This document shows positions 33,886 through 43,502 of a DNA stretch of 64,000 nucleotides, piece by piece (position 1 is the first letter of the stretch; each line of letters begins with the position of its first letter). The translations under genes were made by a program, and so were the position numbers. This DNA comes from JBELHO01 sp042091375 (lineage in GTDB: Bacteria > Pseudomonadota > Gammaproteobacteria > Enterobacterales > Alteromonadaceae). The stretch lies in NCBI GenBank assembly GCA_042091375.1, contig JBELHO010000001.1, forward strand, positions 133,332 through 197,331. Reading direction: 5' to 3'. The notes beneath the pieces are model-generated. The model had not been told where the DNA came from. It saw only the letters and a list, made by a program, of their open reading frames with translations, and searched no databases.

Positions 33886-34086
33886 ATGGGATATCGTTGG
33901 GTAGATTCACAGCAACTTGCCTTAGACTTAATCGAAATCTACCCCGATGTAGATCCGTTAACCGTGTCTTTTACTCAGTTGCGGCAATGGGTGATGGCAT
34001 TAGATAATTTCGATGATAATGACGCCCATTGCGGTGAACGCATTCTGGAGGCGATCCAAATGGCTTGGATAGCTGAAATCGATTAG
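33886..34086 (+). CDS. iscX: Fe-S cluster assembly protein IscX
   Basis: IscX (YfhJ) is a small acidic partner of IscS that modulates iron-sulfur cluster assembly. I start at the ATG at 33886 (MGYRWVDSQQLALDL), with a CTGGAG site upstream. The 66-aa product has DPLTVSFTQLRQWVMALDNF and ILEAIQMAWIAEID, matching E. coli IscX in length and pattern. In E. coli it closes the isc operon; here no isc gene is beside it. An open frame upstream to 33820 is not needed. Confidence 0.93.
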   Translation: MGYRWVDSQQLALDLIEIYPDVDPLTVSFTQLRQWVMALDNFDDNDAHCGERILEAIQMAWIAEID

Positions 34087-34318
34087 CGATAACCATTTTG
34101 AACAGAAAACTTACCTGTGTTAGCTAGTGAATGGCTAACAAATAGTCATTAAAGTATCCAAGGCTAAGATCGTCAATGGTCTAGTTTAGCGCAATTATTC
34201 ACTTTCAGGCGATTAACACTTTTTTGTCTACCAATCTTATACTATACTCTGCTGTCATTATTGTCTCTGTGAATTTTAAACATTCACCATATTTATAAAA
34301 CTGGTATTGCACATTATT

Positions 34319-36010
34319 ATGACAACAGCTACTAAACGCTCACTATATATCCCTTACGCTGGTCCAACCCTACTTGAAACACCACTGTTGAATAAGGGCA
34401 GTGCTTTTTCTGAGCAAGAGCGTGCTAGTTTTAACCTCACTGGTTTATTACCGCCGCGATATGAAACCATCGATGAGCAAGTTGACCGTGCATACATGCA
34501 ATATAAAAGCTTCCAAAACGACTTGAATAAACATATCTATTTGCGTGCCATTCACGATAACAATGAAACATTGTTCTTTAAACTAGTACAAGCGCATTTA
34601 GCCGAAATGATGCCGATAATCTATACGCCAACTGTCGGTGATGCATGTGAACAATTTTCTGATATTTATCGCAGCTCGCGAGGGCTGTTTATTTCTTATG
34701 AAGAACGCCATCAGATGGATGATATCTTGCGAAATGCCACTAAAAATAAAGTCAAAGTGATCGTTGTTACTGATGGTGAGCGCATTTTAGGACTAGGCGA
34801 TCAAGGTATCGGCGGTATGGGTATACCTATTGGCAAACTGTCTTTGTATACCGCTTGTGGCGGCATAAGCCCCGCATATACGCTGCCGGTGATGCTTGAT
34901 GTCGGTACCAACAATGAGAAACTGTTAAATGATCCTATGTATATGGGCTGGCGACATAAACGCATTGAACAAGACAAATACGATGAATTTGTTGATCTGT
35001 TTATTCACGCCGTAAAACGTCGTTGGCCGCAAGTTTTGTTGCAATTTGAAGATTTTGCTCAGCCCAATGCGACGCCTTTATTGACCCGTTATCGACAGCA
35101 AGTGTGTTGTTTTAACGACGATATTCAGGGCACAGCAGCGGTGACAGTGGGGACTTTGTTAGCTGCTTGTCGTTCCAAACAAGTTAAATTGTCGGATCAA
35201 AAAGTCGCTTTTGTTGGCGCAGGCTCGGCTGGCTGTGGTATTGCTGAGCAAATCATTGCGCAAATGGTCAGTGAGGGTATATCAACTGAACAAGCCCGCA
35301 GTCAGGTATTTATGATTGATAGGTTCGGCTTGTTAACTGAAGGCATGCAAGCACTCAGAGATTTTCAACAAAAGCTCGTTCAACGCCAAGTAGATATTGA
35401 AACTTGGCCAATCACCGGCCAATTTGCAAGCTTGCTTGAGGTGATCAATAACGCTAAGCCAGATATTTTAATTGGTGTATCCGGAGTGGCTGGTTTATTT
35501 ACCGAACAGTTGATTAAAGCAATGAAGTCACATTGTGCTCTGCCGATTATTTTTCCCCTGAGTAATCCACTTAAACAAGTAGAAGCGACCCCTGCAGATA
35601 TTATTGAATGGACCGAAGGGCAAGCAATTGTAGCTACCGGTAGTCCATTTGAACCAGTGCACTACCGCGGTAAAACTTTTCACATTGCCCAGTGTAATAA
35701 CAGTTATATATTCCCAGGTATAGGTTTAGGTGTTGTCGCCGCAAATATAAGTCTGATCACTGATGAAATGTTAATTGTTGCCAGTGAAACATTGGCGAGA
35801 ACATCACCACTTGCTAATACTGGCGAGGGGGAGCTATTACCACCAATCACAGCTATTGCTGATTTAAGTAAAGAAATTGCTTTTGCGGTCGCTAAAGTCG
35901 CTTACCGACAAAAGTTGGCATTGGAAATATCAGATGAGATGTTAAAAGCAAAAATAGCGCGAAATTTTTGGGTGCCTGAATATCGACAATACAAACGCAT
36001 CAGTATTTAA
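34319..36010 (+). CDS. maeA: NAD-dependent malic enzyme
   Basis: MaeA decarboxylates malate to pyruvate with NAD. The 563-aa protein follows E. coli MaeA nearly end to end: RSLYIPYAGPTLLE at the start, PIIYTPTVGDACEQF, VVTDGERILGLGDQGIGGMG, the ICCFNDD-type metal site (VCCFNDDIQGTAA) and VGAGSAGCGIAEQII for NAD. I use the ATG at 34319; an in-frame TTG lies at 34307. It sits between iscX and ndk and has no partner gene. Confidence 0.96.
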   Translation: MTTATKRSLYIPYAGPTLLETPLLNKGSAFSEQERASFNLTGLLPPRYETIDEQVDRAYMQYKSFQNDLNKHIYLRAIHDNNETLFFKLVQAHLAEMMPIIYTPTVGDACEQFSDIYRSSRGLFISYEERHQMDDILRNATKNKVKVIVVTDGERILGLGDQGIGGMGIPIGKLSLYTACGGISPAYTLPVMLDVGTNNEKLLNDPMYMGWRHKRIEQDKYDEFVDLFIHAVKRRWPQVLLQFEDFAQPNATPLLTRYRQQVCCFNDDIQGTAAVTVGTLLAACRSKQVKLSDQKVAFVGAGSAGCGIAEQIIAQMVSEGISTEQARSQVFMIDRFGLLTEGMQALRDFQQKLVQRQVDIETWPITGQFASLLEVINNAKPDILIGVSGVAGLFTEQLIKAMKSHCALPIIFPLSNPLKQVEATPADIIEWTEGQAIVATGSPFEPVHYRGKTFHIAQCNNSYIFPGIGLGVVAANISLITDEMLIVASETLARTSPLANTGEGELLPPITAIADLSKEIAFAVAKVAYRQKLALEISDEMLKAKIARNFWVPEYRQYKRISI

Positions 36011-36228
36011 ATGGCCTCTGTTGACAGGGAAAAGTCAACTTCCGTATTTTCATCAGTAAAAGCCGTTTTGGTCAGCTATGAAGCCAGTCGTGCAGTATAA
36101 ATAAACAACTTACTGCATTGCTGAAATATTAGCTGAGATAAACAGTAGGCATTTAAACCCAATTCGTCTATAATCGCGCCAAAATTTATACTACTTTATG
36201 TTAATTAATCTTTATAAGAGGGCTTATT

Positions 36229-36660
36229 ATGGCTATCGAACGTACTTTTTCTATTGTAAAACCAGACGCAGTGGCTAAAAACTTAATTGGTCAAATATAC
36301 AACCGTTTCGAAACAGCAGGTTTAAAAATTGTTGCTTCAAAAATGGTTCATTTAAGCAAAGAAAAGGCCGAAGGGTTTTATGCTGAACACAGCGAACGTC
36401 CTTTTTTTAATGCGTTGGTTGCCTTTATGACGTCTGGACCAGTTATGGTTCAAGTGCTTGAAGGTGAGAATGCGGTAATGAAAAATCGTGAAATTATGGG
36501 CGCAACTAACCCAGCGGAAGCGCTAGCGGGAACTATTCGTGCCGATCTTGCTGACAGCATCGATGAAAATGCCGCACATGGCTCAGACGCTTTAGCATCA
36601 GCTGCGCGTGAAATTGCTTACTTCTTTAGCGATGATGAGATTTGCCCTCGCACTAGATAA
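36229..36660 (+). CDS. ndk: Nucleoside-diphosphate kinase
   Basis: Ndk exchanges phosphate between nucleoside tri- and diphosphates through a phosphohistidine. The 143-aa protein begins MAIERTFSIVKPDAVAKNLIG, has the GPVMVQVLEGENAV segment, and ends with AAHGSDALASAAREIAYFF, in which the His is catalytic. It starts the conserved ndk-rlmN-pilW-rodZ-ispG-hisS neighbourhood but is followed by its own strong terminator. Confidence 0.98.
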   Translation: MAIERTFSIVKPDAVAKNLIGQIYNRFETAGLKIVASKMVHLSKEKAEGFYAEHSERPFFNALVAFMTSGPVMVQVLEGENAVMKNREIMGATNPAEALAGTIRADLADSIDENAAHGSDALASAAREIAYFFSDDEICPRTR

Positions 36661-36705
36661 AACATAACGCTATATCAGCATACCGATAAAGCGTTACTTA
36701 TCTAC

Positions 36706-36740
36706 AAAGGATTTTACCGACCATTCGGTAAAATCCTTTT
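36706..36740 (+). terminator. Terminator behind ndk
   Basis: AAAGGATTTTACCG (36706-36719) and CGGTAAAATCCTTT (36726-36739) form a perfect 14-bp stem with a 6-base loop. The T-rich end is short but present in the stem end (CCTTTT). It separates ndk from rlmN transcription. Confidence 0.8.
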
Positions 36741-36880
36741 GCTATTTAAAGCGAACAATAATTATGATGCATTTTTAAGTTATTAATATTTGTTAATATC
36801 TGAATTTACAAATTGTGCGTTTAGGCGAAAAAATGTACACTTTGCAATCCGTAATAATACCATACGAGAAACAGTAAAAT

Positions 36881-38041
36881 ATGAATGAAGTGGTGTCGTC
36901 AACCAACAAAAAAGTTAACTTGTTAAATTTTGATCATCAAGCGATGCGTGAATATTTTACCTCTATTGGTGAAAAGCCGTTTCGTGCCGATCAACTGATG
37001 AAATGGATATACCACTTCGGGTATGCGGACTTTGAGTTAATGACTAACTTAAATAAAAAGTTGCGAGAAAAGTTACAACGCCTTACTGAAATAAAAGCAC
37101 CTGAAATAGCTGAAAAACAAGTTTCAAACGATGGCACGATAAAATACGCATTAAAGCTCGAAGGCGGACAAGAAGTTGAAACCGTATGGATCCCAGAAAA
37201 TGATCGCGCTACTTTGTGTGTGTCTTCACAAGTTGGCTGTGCATTAGAATGCACTTTTTGTGCAACCGCTCAGCAGGGCTTTAATCGCAATTTATCGATG
37301 TCAGAAATCATTGGTCAAGTTTGGCGAGTCGCCAATGATATTGGTGCAACTCGCATTGCAGGTAAACGACCGATAACCAATATTGTGATGATGGGCATGG
37401 GCGAGCCATTATTGAATATGAAAAACTTGATCCCAGCATTGAGTACTATGCTTAATGACTTGGGGTATGGCTTGTCAAAACGCCGAGTCACTGTTAGTAC
37501 TTCTGGGGTTGTTCCCGCACTCGATATGCTCAAAGAAAAAGTAGATTGTGCCTTAGCTATTTCAGTGCATGCGCCGAACAATAGCTTACGCGATGAACTT
37601 GTACCTATTAACAAAAAGTATCCCTTAGAAGACTTTCTCCGTGCGGCTGGACGATACATAGATGGATCTAAGGCGAATAAGCAAGCGACTATTGAATATG
37701 TAATGTTAGATCATGTCAATGACAGCACCGAGCAAGCACATGAATTAGCCCGTGCATTAAAAGATTTGCCCAGTAAAATTAACTTGATCCCTTTTAACCC
37801 TTACCCAGGCTCCCCTTATAAACGCTCCAGTAATTCGCGCATCGATCGGTTTGATAAAGTACTCCAATCATATGGTTTAACGGTGATCACCCGAAGAACT
37901 CGAGGTGATGACATTGACGCAGCTTGCGGCCAGTTAGCCGGTGATGTCATCGATAGAACCAAACGCACCAGTCAAATAGCTAATGAGCAAGTGATGACAG
38001 AACCATTGCAAGCCGATGTAATTTCGGTAAAGATAGTCTAG
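36881..38041 (+). CDS. rlmN: Dual-specificity 23S rRNA/tRNA adenine-C2 methyltransferase RlmN
   Basis: RlmN methylates C2 of A2503 in 23S rRNA and A37 in some tRNAs. The 386-aa radical-SAM protein has its cluster site C120-x3-C124-x2-C127, the MMGMGEPLLN SAM segment and the resolving cysteine at 349 in DAACGQLAGD. Length is normal (E. coli 384 aa). It opens the unit rlmN-pilW-rodZ, with pilW 46 bp downstream. Confidence 0.97.
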   Translation: MNEVVSSTNKKVNLLNFDHQAMREYFTSIGEKPFRADQLMKWIYHFGYADFELMTNLNKKLREKLQRLTEIKAPEIAEKQVSNDGTIKYALKLEGGQEVETVWIPENDRATLCVSSQVGCALECTFCATAQQGFNRNLSMSEIIGQVWRVANDIGATRIAGKRPITNIVMMGMGEPLLNMKNLIPALSTMLNDLGYGLSKRRVTVSTSGVVPALDMLKEKVDCALAISVHAPNNSLRDELVPINKKYPLEDFLRAAGRYIDGSKANKQATIEYVMLDHVNDSTEQAHELARALKDLPSKINLIPFNPYPGSPYKRSSNSRIDRFDKVLQSYGLTVITRRTRGDDIDAACGQLAGDVIDRTKRTSQIANEQVMTEPLQADVISVKIV

Positions 38042-38087
38042 TTACACGGCTATATAAACTAGCGCTTAGCCCACAGGTGGAATATCT

Positions 38088-39251
38088 ATGCATACATTGA
38101 GTAAAACGTTTATTGTTTTTGCCTTGCTAATGGCAACAACAGGCTGTGTAACGCAAAGTTATGAAAATAATAAATCAACACCTGTAGTGCAACACGATAC
38201 CAGTAAAAATGAAATGGCAATGACCCGTATTTCCTTGGGGCTGGGATACTTAAAGGTGGGGAATACGGTACAAGCCAAACTCAATTTAGAAAAGGCCAAA
38301 GGGTTCGCCCCCGATCTAGTGCAGGTTTACACTGCTTTTGCCCATTATTACGACACAGTGAATGAACCTGAATTAGCGACAACTCAATATCGAAAAGCAT
38401 TGTCTATTGATGCTGACGATGCCGATACGTTAAATAATTTTGGGGTTTTTCTTTGTAAGCACAATAAATTTACTGAGGCTGAGCAACAGATGCTCAAGGC
38501 GATTGCTGTGCCAAGCTATTTACTGGTGGCACAAAGTTATGAAAATTTAGCCTTGTGTCAACTCAAAGCGAAAAACTATAGTAAAGCACAACTTTATTTA
38601 GATAAAGCCATAGTGCACAACCCTTCAAATGCATCTTCGCTGTTGCAGATGGCACAATTATACTATGTGAAATCTAACTACAACAAAGCGCAGCAATATT
38701 TCAAACGCTATGAACAAGCAACCAGACGTTTTTCACCCAGCGCCCTAGCATTAGCTTTTAAAATTTCTCTCAAACAGGGCGATAAAACCACAGCCAAAAA
38801 TTATGCCGATATACTGGTGCAAATGTTCCCTAATTCTCATCAGGCTCGACAGTACATAATAAACCAACTCGATGAAATTGAAGCCGATAGATTAGCAACA
38901 GAATACCGAGGGGAGATGACTGCATCTACTTATGTAAAGACAAAAAATAAAAGGGTGGTGGTCCTTTCGCCAACAAAAATAAATCCCTTAATCAAATCAT
39001 CACAAGTCAATACCAGTTCGCTAACTAAAGCAAACCACGACTCCTCAAAGCATACCATTGCACCTGATAATGAGGTGGTACAAAGTCACCGCGTGGTCAA
39101 AGGAGATAATTTATTTTCCATTTCTAAAAAATATAATATCCAAATGAGAAGTTTGGAAAAGTGGAATGATTTTGAAAGAACGAAACTTTTAAGCATTGGC
39201 GATGTCATCTACTTATCCGAGCCGAAAAATATCGACAGTGTGAAGCAATAG
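38088..39251 (+). CDS. pilW: Type IV pilus biogenesis lipoprotein PilW (PilF) with C-terminal LysM
   Basis: PilW/PilF is the outer-membrane pilotin that assembles the PilQ secretin. The 387-aa protein has a lipoprotein signal (ATTGC lipobox) and a TPR array over about residues 40-260 (VYTAFAHYYDTVNEPELA, NNFGVFLCKHNKFTEAE). Typical PilF ends there, at about 250 aa. Here a linker is followed by a LysM domain (about 335-380: HRVVKGDNLFSISKKYNIQ), which binds peptidoglycan. It sits between rlmN and rodZ, the usual place of pilF. Confidence 0.88.
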   Translation: MHTLSKTFIVFALLMATTGCVTQSYENNKSTPVVQHDTSKNEMAMTRISLGLGYLKVGNTVQAKLNLEKAKGFAPDLVQVYTAFAHYYDTVNEPELATTQYRKALSIDADDADTLNNFGVFLCKHNKFTEAEQQMLKAIAVPSYLLVAQSYENLALCQLKAKNYSKAQLYLDKAIVHNPSNASSLLQMAQLYYVKSNYNKAQQYFKRYEQATRRFSPSALALAFKISLKQGDKTTAKNYADILVQMFPNSHQARQYIINQLDEIEADRLATEYRGEMTASTYVKTKNKRVVVLSPTKINPLIKSSQVNTSSLTKANHDSSKHTIAPDNEVVQSHRVVKGDNLFSISKKYNIQMRSLEKWNDFERTKLLSIGDVIYLSEPKNIDSVKQ

Positions 39252-39258
39252 GTTGGCA

Positions 39259-40230
39259 ATGACTAAAAACAAGCAAGTGGTATCTGAACTAAGTGATGAC
39301 ATCGAGGTGGTAGGCCCCGGCGCCATGCTAGCTCAAGCGCGTCAAGCGATGCAGTTAACCCAGCAACAAGTAGCCGATAAACTTAACTTTCGTCTGATCA
39401 TCGTTAAAAATATTGAAAATGAAATATTTGATAAATCTTTACCGGCAACCTTTAATCGCGGTTATTTGCGTAGCTATGCTAAATTAGTTCAACTTGATAA
39501 CGAAGACGTTTTAGCCAGTTACGAAATGTTAAATGTGGCAAAACAGCAAGGTGCTGAAATGCAGAGCTTTTCAAAAGCAACTGAAAAGCAAGCTGAAACT
39601 AATCGGATCATGTGGATAAGTTATTTCATTCTCGCCATGTTGATCGCTGCTACTATTGTTTGGTGGTTACAACAAGGCAAACTATCTACTGAAACAACAA
39701 CGGCACTTGATCAACAAGAGGCCGCCGAAGAAGTCATCTTAACCTATCAGAAAGTGGTTGTTGCTGAATCGCCTACGGGCAATGATTTGTCCGTTGAAAT
39801 AACACCCATAGAATCTAGCCCTGAAGCAAGTGATTTAAGTCAACGGAGCCAGCCTGACATGGTTGAAACTATGACTGAGTCGACAAGCACTGAGCAATTG
39901 CCATCTGCGGTTGATCCCGAGGCGAGTCAAAGTAACGCCAATGAGCAGTCAATAGATGCTGTCACAGGTGACGGGCAAACTCGTGTTGAATTTACTTTTT
40001 CCGGTGATTGTTGGGTAAATATTTTTGATGCCAGTGGAGAGCGGCTTGCTTGGGGCATAAAAAAATCTGGTTATGTCATGACTATTAAGGGGATAGCGCC
40101 ATTTAATGTGACCTTGGGTAAGCCTGAACTGGTCACTATTAAATATAATGATAATTTACTTGATATATCGCAATTTAATCGTGGTAATATTGCAAAATTC
40201 TCCTTGCCATTAGGGGCTGTTCAACTTTAG
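39259..40230 (+). CDS. rodZ: Cytoskeletal protein RodZ
   Basis: RodZ links MreB to the Rod complex and supports rod shape. The 323-aa protein has an N-terminal helix-turn-helix domain (20-90, with ARQAMQLTQQQVADKL and LPATFNRGYLRSYAK), one transmembrane helix (118-137), an acidic Ser/Glu-rich periplasmic linker, and a C-terminal domain with FSGDCWVNIFDASGERLAWG. I choose the ATG at 39259; a TTG at 39253 is in frame. It begins 7 bp after pilW. Confidence 0.94.
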   Translation: MTKNKQVVSELSDDIEVVGPGAMLAQARQAMQLTQQQVADKLNFRLIIVKNIENEIFDKSLPATFNRGYLRSYAKLVQLDNEDVLASYEMLNVAKQQGAEMQSFSKATEKQAETNRIMWISYFILAMLIAATIVWWLQQGKLSTETTTALDQQEAAEEVILTYQKVVVAESPTGNDLSVEITPIESSPEASDLSQRSQPDMVETMTESTSTEQLPSAVDPEASQSNANEQSIDAVTGDGQTRVEFTFSGDCWVNIFDASGERLAWGIKKSGYVMTIKGIAPFNVTLGKPELVTIKYNDNLLDISQFNRGNIAKFSLPLGAVQL

Positions 40231-40335
40231 CGGTTTTCTCCTCAATTGCTTTTTTAACAGCTAGCAGAGCAATAAATTGCAAGAACAAATAGCCCAGAGT
40301 AATCTATATCGGTATGTTTTATAAATTGAGTCATT

Positions 40336-41454
40336 ATGTTTAAAGAATCTCCTATTATTCGTCGTAAATCTCGTCAAATCATGGTGGGCAAGGTGCCTGT
40401 CGGTGGAGATGCACCTATTACTGTGCAGTCTATGACCAATACCACCACCACTGATATTGCGGCAACTATAGCGCAAATTCGTGCACTTGAAGCCGTAGGC
40501 GCTGATATTGTCCGAGTCAGTGTGCCTACGATGGATGCTGCCGAGGCATTCAAAATCATTAAACAATCAGTGGATGTTCCCTTGGTAACCGATATTCACT
40601 TTGATTATCGCATTGCCTTAAAAGTAGCTGAATACGGCGCTGATTGCTTGCGTATCAATCCTGGAAATATTGGCCGAGAAGACAGAGTGCGTTCAGTGGT
40701 TGAATGTGCAAGAGATAATAATATCCCAATTCGCATTGGCGTTAACGGTGGTTCTTTAGAAAAAGATATTCAAGAAAAATACAGTGAGCCAACACCAGAA
40801 GCTTTATTAGAATCAGCAATGCGCCATGTTGATATCCTTGACAGACTGAATTTTGATCAATTTAAAGTCAGTGTCAAAGCTTCCGATGTTTTTTTGGCAG
40901 TAGGGGCTTATCGACTGTTGGCGAAACAAATTGATAACCCATTGCATTTGGGGATCACCGAAGCAGGAGGCATGCGCTCTGGTTCGGTTAAGTCGTCCGT
41001 CGGTTTGGGCTTACTGTTATCTGAAGGCATTGGTGATACCTTGCGTATTTCCCTAGCGGCTGATCCCGTTGAGGAAATTAAAGTCGGTTTTGATATTTTG
41101 AAATCCCTTAAATTGCGCAGTCGAGGCATAAATTTGATTGCTTGTCCCAGTTGTTCTCGACAAGAGTTTGACGTGATTGCCACAGTTAATGCCTTAGAGG
41201 AGCGCATTGAAGATATTTTAACGCCGATGGATGTTTCTATTATAGGCTGTATAGTCAATGGCCCTGGTGAAGCATTAGTCTCTGATCTTGGCTTGACTGG
41301 CAGCAGTAAAAAAAGTGGTTTTTATTTAGATGGGCTCAGACAGAAAGACCGTTTTGACAACAATAACCTAGTCGATCAACTCGAGGCCCGTATTCGTGCC
41401 AAAGCTAAATTACTGGATGCAAGTAATAAAATTGATGTCAAAGAAATTGACTAG
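40336..41454 (+). CDS. ispG: 4-hydroxy-3-methylbut-2-enyl-diphosphate synthase (flavodoxin)
   Basis: IspG is the [4Fe-4S] enzyme of the MEP isoprenoid pathway. The 372-aa protein has the N-terminal TIM-barrel start (SPIIRRKSRQIMVGKV, PITVQSMTNT), the CPSCSRQEFD cluster site, and the CIVNGPGEA segment with the third cysteine. Length is the same as E. coli IspG (372 aa). It follows rodZ in the usual order. Confidence 0.98.
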   Translation: MFKESPIIRRKSRQIMVGKVPVGGDAPITVQSMTNTTTTDIAATIAQIRALEAVGADIVRVSVPTMDAAEAFKIIKQSVDVPLVTDIHFDYRIALKVAEYGADCLRINPGNIGREDRVRSVVECARDNNIPIRIGVNGGSLEKDIQEKYSEPTPEALLESAMRHVDILDRLNFDQFKVSVKASDVFLAVGAYRLLAKQIDNPLHLGITEAGGMRSGSVKSSVGLGLLLSEGIGDTLRISLAADPVEEIKVGFDILKSLKLRSRGINLIACPSCSRQEFDVIATVNALEERIEDILTPMDVSIIGCIVNGPGEALVSDLGLTGSSKKSGFYLDGLRQKDRFDNNNLVDQLEARIRAKAKLLDASNKIDVKEID

Positions 41455-41489
41455 TTGTTTTCAGTTGCGCAAAAGCAAACGCGTCGTTA

Positions 41490-41518
41490 TTTACGTTTGC
41501 AGTCAAACTGCCTATAAT
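41490..41518 (+). promoter_or_regulatory. Candidate sigma-70 promoter of hisS
   Basis: TTTACG (41490-41495), 17 bases, then a perfect TATAAT (41513-41518) lie 47 bp upstream of the hisS ATG. Both box and spacing are good for a housekeeping promoter. Confidence 0.6.
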
Positions 41519-41564
41519 GCGCGCTGCACTTTATTTTTATGAAATTTAAGAGAGAGTTATTAAC

Positions 41565-42839
41565 GTGAGCAAAGCTATTCAAGCAATTAGAGGGATGAAC
41601 GATTGCTTACCAGCTGATACTGGTGTTTGGCAAATGTTAGAAGCGGTATTGCGCAGAGTTGCCAGTAATTATGGTTTTGCAGAAATTCGTATGCCCATTG
41701 TTGAATCTACCGCTTTGTTTAAACGCTCTATTGGCGAAGTCACCGATATTGTTGAAAAGGAAATGTATAGTTTTGACGATCGCAACGGTGACAGCCTGAC
41801 TTTGCGGCCTGAAGGAACCGCTTCTTGTGTCAGAGCCGGTAATCAACACGGCTTATTGTACAACCAAGAACAGCGCCTGTGGTATATGGGGCCAATGTTT
41901 CGTCATGAGCGACCGCAAAAAGGCCGTTATCGCCAATTTCATCAATTTGGTTTGGAAGCCTTTGGTATTGCTACCCCAGACATAGATGCAGAAGTGATCA
42001 TGTTAACTTCTCGTTTGTGGCGGGAACTTGGTATCAATGAATTTGTCACACTAGAGCTTAACTCATTGGGTTCAACTGATGAGCGCGCAGCCTATCGAAC
42101 TGCTTTAGTGGCTTTTTTGACTGAGCGGGAAGCGCAACTTGATGACGACAGTAAACGCAGAATGCACACCAACCCTCTGCGGGTATTAGACAGTAAGAAT
42201 CCTCAGGTACAGGCGGCGTTAGTCGGGGCACCAAAATTGTCTGATTATTTTACCGAGCAATCAAAAGCGCATTTCTCCGGTGTTTGTCAGCGCTTAGATG
42301 CAGCCGGCGTAAAGTATGTTATTAATGAGCGCTTAGTGCGGGGATTAGACTATTATAATCGCACCGTATTTGAATGGGTAACTGATAGCTTAGGCGCCCA
42401 AGGTACGGTATGTGCCGGTGGTCGTTACGATGGCTTAGTTGAACAATTAGGTGGTAAAGCTACCCCAGGATTTGGTTTTGCATTGGGGATCGAGCGTTTA
42501 GTGCTAATGCTAACCAGCTTAAATAAAGTACAAAATATCAGACCGACAGTAGATGCTTATTTTATTATGTTGGGAGAGGCGGTTGAGATCACTGCCAATG
42601 GCTTAGCTGAGCAATGGCGTGATCAAGTCGCTGATATTCGAATTCAATGTCACTGTGGTGGTGGCAATATGAAAAAACAAATGAAACGCGCCGATAAATC
42701 GGGTGCACAAATCGCCCTTATTTTAGGGGATGATGAATTGGCAAATAAACAAATCACGGTAAAGTATTTACGTGGTCAAAATGAACAACAAACGATACCA
42801 TTTGAGCAAGTGGCTAGTTTGCTAGCAAGTTTACATTAA
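41565..42839 (+). CDS. hisS: Histidyl-tRNA synthetase
   Basis: HisS charges tRNA-His. The 424-aa class II synthetase has IRGMNDCLP at the start, the motif 2 region LRPEGTASCVRAG and MFRHERPQKGRYRQFHQFG, the histidine loop RGLDYYNRTVFEW, and the motif 3 region GFGFALGIERLVLML. Length matches E. coli HisS (424 aa). It heads hisS-yfgM-bamB with short gaps. Confidence 0.98.
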   Translation: MSKAIQAIRGMNDCLPADTGVWQMLEAVLRRVASNYGFAEIRMPIVESTALFKRSIGEVTDIVEKEMYSFDDRNGDSLTLRPEGTASCVRAGNQHGLLYNQEQRLWYMGPMFRHERPQKGRYRQFHQFGLEAFGIATPDIDAEVIMLTSRLWRELGINEFVTLELNSLGSTDERAAYRTALVAFLTEREAQLDDDSKRRMHTNPLRVLDSKNPQVQAALVGAPKLSDYFTEQSKAHFSGVCQRLDAAGVKYVINERLVRGLDYYNRTVFEWVTDSLGAQGTVCAGGRYDGLVEQLGGKATPGFGFALGIERLVLMLTSLNKVQNIRPTVDAYFIMLGEAVEITANGLAEQWRDQVADIRIQCHCGGGNMKKQMKRADKSGAQIALILGDDELANKQITVKYLRGQNEQQTIPFEQVASLLASLH

Positions 42840-42848
42840 GGGTTAATT

Positions 42849-43487
42849 GTGGATATAAATCAAACAGAAGAACAGCAAGTAGCAGCGATTAAAAATTTTT
42901 GGAAAGAAAACGGCAATGCGATTATTGCCGGCTTAGTTCTCGGCTTTTCAGGATTTATTGGTTATGGTTATTATCAAGATCATAAAATGCAGCAAGAGTT
43001 AACCGTAGCAGAGAGCTACCGAGCTGTGGTCGAATTAGCCGATAGCGATAAAACCGCTTATCGCGATGCAGCAAACGCTTTTCTCAGTGAATTTGGTGAT
43101 AGCAGTTACGCTTCGTTGACTTCATTAGCATTAGCAAAAAATGCCGCTGAACATCAAGATTGGTCAAAAGTCGCTGAACACCTAAAGCATGCCATTGATA
43201 AGTCTGTCGACAGTGGCATCACAGGTATTGCCTCGGTGCGCTTAGCTCGAGTACAAGTACAATTAGGTCAGTATGATGAGGCGATTGCGACCTTGTCGTT
43301 ACCCTTACCAGCATCGTTTAATGCTGCCATTGAAGAAATTAAAGGCGACGCCTACTTAAAGCAAAACAACCTTGAATTGGCTCGCAATGCTTATCAAGCG
43401 GCATTGTCTGTTGAAGGGGGTAACCCAAGTCCTAGTTTACAGATGAAATTAGATGACATAGCTGAAAATGTGTCGCTAGTAAACTAA
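42849..43487 (+). CDS. yfgM: YfgM family ancillary SecYEG translocon protein
   Basis: YfgM is an inner-membrane protein with a periplasmic TPR domain that works with PpiD near the Sec translocon. The 212-aa product starts at GTG, nine bases after hisS, with the family pattern TEEQQVAAIKNFWKENGNAI. One transmembrane helix lies at about 24-43, and the TPR-like periplasmic part follows (ELARNAYQAALSVEG near the end). Position between hisS and bamB is as in E. coli. Confidence 0.93.
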   Translation: MDINQTEEQQVAAIKNFWKENGNAIIAGLVLGFSGFIGYGYYQDHKMQQELTVAESYRAVVELADSDKTAYRDAANAFLSEFGDSSYASLTSLALAKNAAEHQDWSKVAEHLKHAIDKSVDSGITGIASVRLARVQVQLGQYDEAIATLSLPLPASFNAAIEEIKGDAYLKQNNLELARNAYQAALSVEGGNPSPSLQMKLDDIAENVSLVN

Positions 43488-43502
43488 TCCACAGGGGGTT
43501 GC

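Noticed and set aside
36020..36039. GTTGAC/GTCAAC hairpin behind maeA
   Set aside because: Only six pairs and no T-run; too weak to call a terminator.
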